From Aurantimonas endophytica (lineage in GTDB: Bacteria; Pseudomonadota; Alphaproteobacteria; Rhizobiales; Rhizobiaceae): a DNA stretch of 64,000 bases. Positions 59,116 to 64,000 of the stretch are shown one piece after another. A program made the position numbers and the translations under genes. The notes beneath the pieces are model-generated. The model did no database searches and was not told where the DNA came from. It worked only from the letters and a program-made list of their open reading frames with translations. Numbering within the stretch: position 1 is the first letter of the stretch; each line of letters opens with the position of its first letter. The stretch lies in assembly GCF_014196845.1 (NCBI RefSeq), contig NZ_JACIEM010000005.1, positions 248,001 to 312,000 of the forward strand, in the 5' to 3' direction.

Positions 59116-59978
59116 GCGGCTTTCCTCAGGACCGGTGCCGCGACGAGCAGGATTGCCAGGACGACGGCCAGCAGGATGAAGGAGAGGGCGGCGCCGAGCG
59201 GCCAGTTGTAGACGGCGGTGAACTGGTCTTCGATCACCGTGCCGTAGAGCGTTCCGCCGCGCCCGCCGAGGATGCGCGGCTCCATGAAGGACCCGACGAC
59301 CGGGATGAAGATCAGCGCCGAGCCGGCGAGGACGCCGGGCAAAGCGAGCGGCGCGACGACCCGGCGCAACGTCGTGAAGCGCGACGCGCCGAGTGATCGG
59401 GCCGCCTCGATCAGCGCGTTGTCGATGGCCTGGAGGCTGAGATAGCAGGTCAGTACCATGTAGGGCAGGTACGAGTGGACGAGCCCGATCACGACGGCCG
59501 GATAGGAATACATCAGGTCAAAGGTGACGTTGAAGGGAAGGAGGGCGTTCAGCGCGGTATCGAGGATGCCGCCCTCGCGCAGTACCATCGACCAGGAGAA
59601 AACCCGGACGAGCGAGTTGCTCCAGAACGGCAGGATGACGAGCAGGAAGATCGCCTCGCGGGAGCGGCCCCTGAAGATCTTGGCGAGAACATAGGCGGCG
59701 GGAAAGCCCACCGCCACGCATATCAGCGTCACCAGCAGCCCGAGCTTCAGCGAGCGCAGGAGCAGCGTCGCATAGAGAGGGTCGGAAAAGAACGTCGCGT
59801 AATTAGCAAGGGTCAGCGATGAGGACTGCTCGTCCGGCGACATCGAAGTCAGGAGCGAAAAGTAGACCATCGCCGACAAGGGCAGGAAGATCGCCAGCGC
59901 CAGCCAGGCATAGGCGGGCGTCAGCAGAGGCAGGGCCCGGAACAGGCCGTTATCTCGGGTCTTGCCGGTGGTGGCCAT
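59112..59978 (-). CDS. PotB-like ABC transporter permease
   Basis: A 288-aa permease with six transmembrane helices and an EAA loop, AARSLGASRFTTLRRVVAPLALPGVL. The N-terminal LLTPAYAWLALAIFLPLSAMVY is the first helix. ATG 59978 is preferred over ATG 59987, because AGGGATGAGG stands 8 bases before it. It partners the PotC-like permease downstream. Confidence 0.9.
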   Translation of the reverse strand: MATTGKTRDNGLFRALPLLTPAYAWLALAIFLPLSAMVYFSLLTSMSPDEQSSSLTLANYATFFSDPLYATLLLRSLKLGLLVTLICVAVGFPAAYVLAKIFRGRSREAIFLLVILPFWSNSLVRVFSWSMVLREGGILDTALNALLPFNVTFDLMYSYPAVVIGLVHSYLPYMVLTCYLSLQAIDNALIEAARSLGASRFTTLRRVVAPLALPGVLAGSALIFIPVVGSFMEPRILGGRGGTLYGTVIEDQFTAVYNWPLGAALSFILLAVVLAILLVAAPVLRKAA

Positions 59979-60080
59979 GATCCTCATCCCTGTCGGCGGC
60001 GCTGCGAGGCAGCTTGCCGCTCGTCTCGATGTTCACTCCGGCCGCCAGCGTGTGCCTGCGGCCGGGACGAGACGACTTCC

Positions 60081-61130
60081 TCAGTTCGCGCCGACTTTCA
60101 GGCCCTGCCAGACTTTCAGATATTCCTCGCGCTGGGCGTCGGTGATCGGCTCCTGGAACTGGACACGCTCGGCGACCTCCGGTGCTCCCATGACCTTGCG
60201 GTTGAAGCTGTCCTCCGGCAGGGCGGCGACGGCCCGCTGGCTCGCCGACACCGGCGCGCCGACGCTTGAGTCCCACTCTGCGTAGAACTCGGGCGAGAGC
60301 ATGTAGTCGATGAACTTCTCCGCGCCCTCGACATTGGTCGAGCCTTGCGGAATGGCGAAGCTGTCGAGCCAGCCGACGGCGCCTTCGTCGGGGACGGCAA
60401 GGGAGACCGGCAGGTTGAACTTGGTCTTCGCCCGTCCCGCCGAGCCCGACCAGTAGGTGCCCAGGTCGATCTGGTTGGATGCGACCATCTGGTTCCAGTC
60501 GTTCTCCGAGGACCAGAAGGTGCGGATGTTCGGCAGAAGCTCGCTCAACGACTGCTTGACGGCCTCGATGTCCTCGACGTCGTTGATGCTCTGCCCGGTG
60601 GCGAGCGCCCCGAGCTGGATCGCCTCGACGGCGTCGTCGCGGATCGTCACGCGGCCCTTGTGATCGGCCTTCCACATTTCCTTGATCGAGGTCGGCGGGG
60701 TGTCGAAGGCCTTGTCGTTGATGGCGATGGTGGTCAGGCCCCAGGTCCAGGGAACCCCATAGGTCTTGCCGTCGACGTTCAGCATATTCGAGCGGGCCTG
60801 GACCTCGTTCAGGTCGCCGTAGTTCGCGATCTTGGTGGTGTCGATGGGCTGGACCAGCTTCTCGTCGAGAGCCTGCTGCATGAAGGCGGCGTTGATCATC
60901 ACGACGTCGTAGAGGCCGGGATTGGTCCGCAGCTTGGTCAGCATCTCCTGCTCGGAGTTGAAGAAGTCGTTGACGACCTTGTCGCCGGTCATCTCCTCGA
61001 AGGCCTTGGTGGCGAACGGCTCGTCGGCGCCGTAGCCCTTCCAGTTGAGGACGTGGAGGTCCGCCGCCATCGCCGTGGTGGCAGACAGAAGCAGGCCGAT
61101 GCCTGCGAGGATTGCGGGTGTCTTGTGCAT
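60081..61130 (-). CDS. Periplasmic solute-binding protein (PotD-like) of an ABC importer
   Basis: A 349-aa protein with a signal peptide ending TAMAA near residue 22. It matches bacterial extracellular solute-binding family 1/8: VLNWKGYGADEPFATKAFEE, KLRTNPGLYDVVMINAAF, and WTWGLTTIAINDKAF. The PotD-type polyamine pocket is not evident, so the ligand may be a different small cation or metabolite. ATG 61130 follows AAAGGAA; the open frame further upstream runs antisense-like through the kinase gene. It is part of the operon led by the GntR regulator. Confidence 0.88.
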   Translation of the reverse strand: MHKTPAILAGIGLLLSATTAMAADLHVLNWKGYGADEPFATKAFEEMTGDKVVNDFFNSEQEMLTKLRTNPGLYDVVMINAAFMQQALDEKLVQPIDTTKIANYGDLNEVQARSNMLNVDGKTYGVPWTWGLTTIAINDKAFDTPPTSIKEMWKADHKGRVTIRDDAVEAIQLGALATGQSINDVEDIEAVKQSLSELLPNIRTFWSSENDWNQMVASNQIDLGTYWSGSAGRAKTKFNLPVSLAVPDEGAVGWLDSFAIPQGSTNVEGAEKFIDYMLSPEFYAEWDSSVGAPVSASQRAVAALPEDSFNRKVMGAPEVAERVQFQEPITDAQREEYLKVWQGLKVGAN

Positions 61131-61162
61131 CGCTGGTTTCCTTTTGGCCGTCTGCGGCCGGT

Positions 61163-62131
61163 TCAATGACCCATTTTCATCGCGCCGGTTCTCCGCCGGT
61201 CTTGGTCCGCGAGGGACAGGAAGTGGAGAATCTCGTCGTGGGACGGGCCGCAGGCGCCGCCGCGCCGCGTCACCGATATCGCCGAGGCGGCATTGGCATA
61301 AGTGACGGCATCGATGGCTGGAAAGCCGCGGGCGAGGGCTCCGACAAAGGCGCCGACATGGGTGTCGCCGGCGCCGTTGGTGTCGATTGCCGCCACCGCA
61401 AATCCGGGCACCGGGACCGGTGCGGCGTCGCGCGTCAGCAGATGGGCGCCGTTCTCGCCGTCGCGCAGCACGATGCCGCGGGCACGTGGCATGCCGCCGG
61501 AAAGGATCGAGGCGGCCGCATCGAGGCTTGCTTCGCCGCCCGCGATGGAGGCGACCTCGCGCCTGTTGGCGCTCATCCAGGTCGTACGTGAGAGGATGGC
61601 AGAGAGAGCATCGGCGGGAACGTCGGCGATCACCGGTGTCGGATCGAAGATCACCTGGACGCTCTCGTCCAGCACCGCGACAAGTGACAGAACGGCCTCG
61701 CGGCTTTCCGGATAGGACAGGACGTAGCCGCTGACGGCCAGCCAGTCGCCAGGCGACATGCACTCGGCCAGGACTTCCAGATCCATCGCCCGGGCCTCGG
61801 CGCCGGGAAAGGAGACGAAGGAGCGCTCGGCATCCGGTGTGATCAGCACCACGCAGTTGCCGCTGTCGATGCCGGCGAGCGGCGGCAGCAGGACGTCGAT
61901 GCCCTCGGCGGCGAGAAACGCCCGCAGCGCGTCGCCGTCGGGCCCCGTGCCCAGATAGCCGCCGCAGGCGGTGGCAAGGCCGGTGCGCCGGACCGCCGTC
62001 ATCATGTTGACGGCGCCTCCAGGCGACCGGGCAAAGCTCGTCGCCATCAGTTCCTCCGACCGGCGGGGCAGGCCGGGGACGTGATAGACATAGTCCATGA
62101 CCGCGCCGCCGATATGGACGAGCCGCGCCAT
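61163..62131 (-). CDS. PfkB-family sugar/nucleoside kinase
   Basis: A 322-aa PfkB/ribokinase-fold kinase. It starts MARLVHIGGAVMDYVYHVPG (adenosine/ribokinase-like GGAxxD), has SPGGAVNMMTAVRR, and the ATP motif DTNGAGDTHVGAFVGALARG with the catalytic Asp. The typical substrates are ribose, fructose, purine nucleosides or related sugars. It begins 2 bases after the ADP-ribosylglycohydrolase gene stop. Together the pair suggests hydrolysis of a ribosylated compound and phosphorylation of the product. Confidence 0.9.
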   Translation of the reverse strand: MARLVHIGGAVMDYVYHVPGLPRRSEELMATSFARSPGGAVNMMTAVRRTGLATACGGYLGTGPDGDALRAFLAAEGIDVLLPPLAGIDSGNCVVLITPDAERSFVSFPGAEARAMDLEVLAECMSPGDWLAVSGYVLSYPESREAVLSLVAVLDESVQVIFDPTPVIADVPADALSAILSRTTWMSANRREVASIAGGEASLDAAASILSGGMPRARGIVLRDGENGAHLLTRDAAPVPVPGFAVAAIDTNGAGDTHVGAFVGALARGFPAIDAVTYANAASAISVTRRGGACGPSHDEILHFLSLADQDRRRTGAMKMGH

Positions 62132-62133
62132 CG

Positions 62134-63168
62134 TCAGGCCGCCTCCGTCGTCGGCGAGGCGGCAAGCCGAAGGGCGAGGAGACCCTTGGCGAGCCTCGCG
62201 GCATGGGCGAGGTCGAAGCCCTCGAGTTCGGCGACCCTGTCGGTTGGAAGGCGGGATCGGCCGCTCGCCGCCCCCGCCATCGCCCCGGCGATAGCGCCGA
62301 TCGTGTCGGTGTCCCCGCCGAGATTGGCGGCGATGACGGCGGCGCGCCAGGGATTGCCCTTGGCGGCGGCCACCACCGCAAAGGCGGCCGGGATGGATTC
62401 CTGCGAGGCCACCGAGGTGCCCACGAGGTCGACGATCGCCGCGATGGCCGCCTGCTCGTCGACGCCGGATACGAGTCCGCGCGCCCATTCGATGCGCGCC
62501 GCGATGTCCGGTGCGGCCGTCCATGCGCCGACATGGCGGGCGGCTCTCGCCGCCTCGATGCCGCGCTCGGCCGCCTCGTTCCACGCCATTCCGTCGATGG
62601 CGGCGCTGATCGCCGCGGCGACGGCGGAGGCCGAGGCGATGGCGACCGACGTTGCGTGGGTCGCCGCGCAGCTTTCCTCCACCTTGGCCACCAGACGGTC
62701 GAGGGGGTCGACCGGCAACGCGATGCCCACCGGCGCGATGCGCATCGCCGCGCCGTTGGTGGTGCCCTCCCGTCCTGCCTCCCCGGGCGGTGTGCCCGCG
62801 CGGATCAGGTCGATCGCCCGCTTGGTGGAGGGGCCGAGGAGGTCATAGCTGCCGCGCGCCTTGACGTCGGCTTCCCAGGCAAGCAGCCGGTCGACCCAGG
62901 CACCGTGGTCGAAGCGATCGGGGCTTTCCAGAAGCTGCTCGGCGAGGAGCAGCGTCTGCTCGGTGTCGTCGGTGACCATGCCGGCGGGCAACCCCCGCGA
63001 CACGGGGTGGTCCGCGCTCGGCGAAACGAACCGCTCGACAGAGCCGTATCTCCGCCGGATCTCGGCGGGCGACAGCAGCTGTGTCGGCATGCCGAGTGCA
63101 TCGCCGAGCGCGCCGCCGACGAGCGCCCCCATGGCTCGGTCGAATTTCTGGTCGTTGGCCTCGGCCAT
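62134..63168 (-). CDS. ADP-ribosylglycohydrolase family protein (DraG/ARH-like)
   Basis: A 344-aa all-helical enzyme of the ADP-ribosyl-glycohydrolase fold. The N-terminal metal motif is GALVGGALGDALGMPTQ (14-30), then GMVTDDTEQT (63-72), and the C-terminal NLGGDTDTIGAIAGAMAG holds the second Asp pair for the di-Mg/Mn site, all intact. Family members remove ADP-ribose or ribose from proteins or small molecules. Here the neighbours (kinase, importer, GntR) favour a small-molecule catabolic role over protein de-ADP-ribosylation. ATG 63168 lies 2 bases after the GntR stop. Confidence 0.88.
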   Translation of the reverse strand: MAEANDQKFDRAMGALVGGALGDALGMPTQLLSPAEIRRRYGSVERFVSPSADHPVSRGLPAGMVTDDTEQTLLLAEQLLESPDRFDHGAWVDRLLAWEADVKARGSYDLLGPSTKRAIDLIRAGTPPGEAGREGTTNGAAMRIAPVGIALPVDPLDRLVAKVEESCAATHATSVAIASASAVAAAISAAIDGMAWNEAAERGIEAARAARHVGAWTAAPDIAARIEWARGLVSGVDEQAAIAAIVDLVGTSVASQESIPAAFAVVAAAKGNPWRAAVIAANLGGDTDTIGAIAGAMAGAASGRSRLPTDRVAELEGFDLAHAARLAKGLLALRLAASPTTEAA

Positions 63169-63170
63169 GG

Positions 63171-63893
63171 TCAGAACTCTCGATGCAGGGCGAAATGCGA
63201 GGGATTGAGCAGGCTGGTGATGTGCTCCATCACGCGGCCCTCCCGGGTGCGGATGACGCGGCGGGTGCGCAGGAACATTGCGCCCGGCTCGCAGCCGATG
63301 ATACCGGCGTCCTCGGTGCCAAGGGGCACGACGTCGATCCACTCCTCGCCGTGGTCGGGGTGCAGCCCGGCCTCGCGCAGCGTGGCATGCAGCGAGCCGT
63401 CGCGCAGGCCCTTCACCGGCAGGTTCTCGATCTCGGGCATCATCGGGATGCGGGAGTGCTCGATCGAGATGGCGTGACCGTCCAGGGCATGGGTGCGGAT
63501 GCGATCGAGCGCGATGAACTCGGAACTCTCCAGCCCGAGCTTCTCGCCTAGCGCCGGGTCCGACACGATCTCGAGGCGCAGCGTCCGGGTGACGGCATTG
63601 GCGCCGGCTTTTTCCAGAGCCTTGGTCCAGCCTGCTTCGTCGGCCACGACGTTGCCGTCGAAGGTCACGAAGGAGCCGATGCCGACGCTGGTGGTGATCA
63701 GGCCACGGCGCGCGAGCTCGCTGAGGCTCTTGCGGACGGTGGAGCGGCTGACGGAGAAGCGCCGTACCAGCTCGTTCTCGCTCTGCAGCTGATCGCCATG
63801 GGCGAGCTGGCCGGAGCGGATCTCCTTTTCCAGGATCCGGGCAATCCTCTCGGGCTTACCGGAGGCGACTGCGGAGGAAGCGACTGTCCGCAC
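63171..63893 (-). CDS. GntR-family transcriptional regulator (UTRA/HutC subfamily)
   Basis: A 240-aa regulator. The N-terminal winged helix-turn-helix is LEKEIRSGQLAHGDQLQSENELVRR, then FSVSRSTVRKSLSELARRGLI. The C-terminal UTRA effector domain covers about residues 95-235, with FIALDRIRTHALDGHAISIEHSRIP. HutC-type regulators bind sugar or nucleoside-like ligands and usually repress their operon. It is the first gene of the operon with the hydrolase, kinase and importer, so it probably controls them and its own gene. Confidence 0.9.
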   Translation of the reverse strand: MRTVASSAVASGKPERIARILEKEIRSGQLAHGDQLQSENELVRRFSVSRSTVRKSLSELARRGLITTSVGIGSFVTFDGNVVADEAGWTKALEKAGANAVTRTLRLEIVSDPALGEKLGLESSEFIALDRIRTHALDGHAISIEHSRIPMMPEIENLPVKGLRDGSLHATLREAGLHPDHGEEWIDVVPLGTEDAGIIGCEPGAMFLRTRRVIRTREGRVMEHITSLLNPSHFALHREF

Positions 63894-63924
63894 GACTGTA
63901 TGAACCTGTCCATGATACTTGTCT

Positions 63925-63961
63925 GTACCTGTACTTTTCAGCTTCAGGTACTGCTTGTCAA
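63925..63961 (-). promoter_or_regulatory. Probable promoter and GntR operator of the ARH/PfkB/ABC operon
   Basis: On the minus strand TTGACA (63961-63956) is a consensus -35. An inverted repeat CAGGTAC/GTACCTG (63945-63951 and 63925-63931, 13-base spacer) overlaps the expected -10 region, where a repressor would block transcription. It is 32 bases upstream of the gntR start. Confidence 0.55.
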
Positions 63962-64000
63962 GGCGGGTTGCGGGGCGGGGGCTGCAGGCGTTGAAGCTGT

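Noticed and set aside
61131-62534. Upstream extension of the solute-binding protein frame
   Set aside because: Runs through the PfkB kinase gene in another frame; the signal peptide and ribosome site at 61130 fix the true start.
1-64000. CRISPR arrays, rRNA operons or riboswitches
   Set aside because: No regularly spaced direct repeats, rRNA-like sequence or recognisable riboswitch core was seen.

Overview
The window looks like chromosomal DNA of an alphaproteobacterium of the order Hyphomicrobiales (Rhizobiales). Signs are the high GC content, four-base ATGA/GTGA gene overlaps, GGAAC-N16-CGTT promoters of the EcfG general stress sigma factor type, and a typical set of guaA, guaB, oxyR-katA, ppx-rlmE and tspO. 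Many GTG starts have good Shine-Dalgarno sites. I cannot fix the genus; an Aurantimonadaceae-like genome is a guess.

Layout. 0.1-2.1 kb: NAD(P)H-hydrate dehydratase, a histidine phosphatase and a 47-aa membrane peptide. 2.4-2.7 kb: a decayed IS5-like transposase. 2.8-15.2 kb (minus strand): a tightly packed glycan operon with an MDR dehydrogenase, UDP-glucose dehydrogenase, an NDP-sugar epimerase, a glycoside hydrolase fused to a second epimerase, a GT4 glycosyltransferase, three CgeB-type glycosyltransferases, a UDP-glucuronate decarboxylase-like enzyme and a methyltransferase. 15.4-22.7 kb: stress-type genes (small acidic proteins, ferritin-like bundle, MBL hydrolase, DUF427, SDR, DUF2243, DUF4142), some with EcfG-type promoters. 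22.7-30.7 kb: a patchy accessory zone with frameshifted and truncated genes, a second copy of a two-gene microprotein module first seen at 15.5 kb, a RES/Xre toxin-antitoxin pair and a DUF3626 protein. 30.7-38.0 kb: an AraC regulator and a complete ferric-siderophore uptake and reduction operon. 38.4-41.8 kb: an IS110-family transposase and a 721-aa tyrosine integrase beside tRNA-Gln(CTG). This places the right-hand border of a genomic island at the 3' end of the tRNA; the left border was not found.

42.4-56.9 kb is core genome: ppx, rlmE, an MFS exporter, a Tat-exported MBL enzyme, guaB, oxyR/katA, an RsmB-like methyltransferase, tspO, an MTA/SAH nucleosidase, a DUF892 ferritin-like protein with a textbook EcfG promoter, and guaA. 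57.3-63.9 kb (minus strand) is one probable operon headed by a GntR regulator, with an ADP-ribosylglycohydrolase-family enzyme, a PfkB kinase and a four-gene PotABCD-like ABC importer. It suggests uptake and breakdown of a ribosylated compound.

The items most worth following up are the duplicated 58-aa microprotein module, the hydrolase-epimerase fusion inside the CgeB glycan operon, the ARH/PfkB/ABC operon, and the set of EcfG-type promoters. All calls come from reading the sequence; no database search was run.
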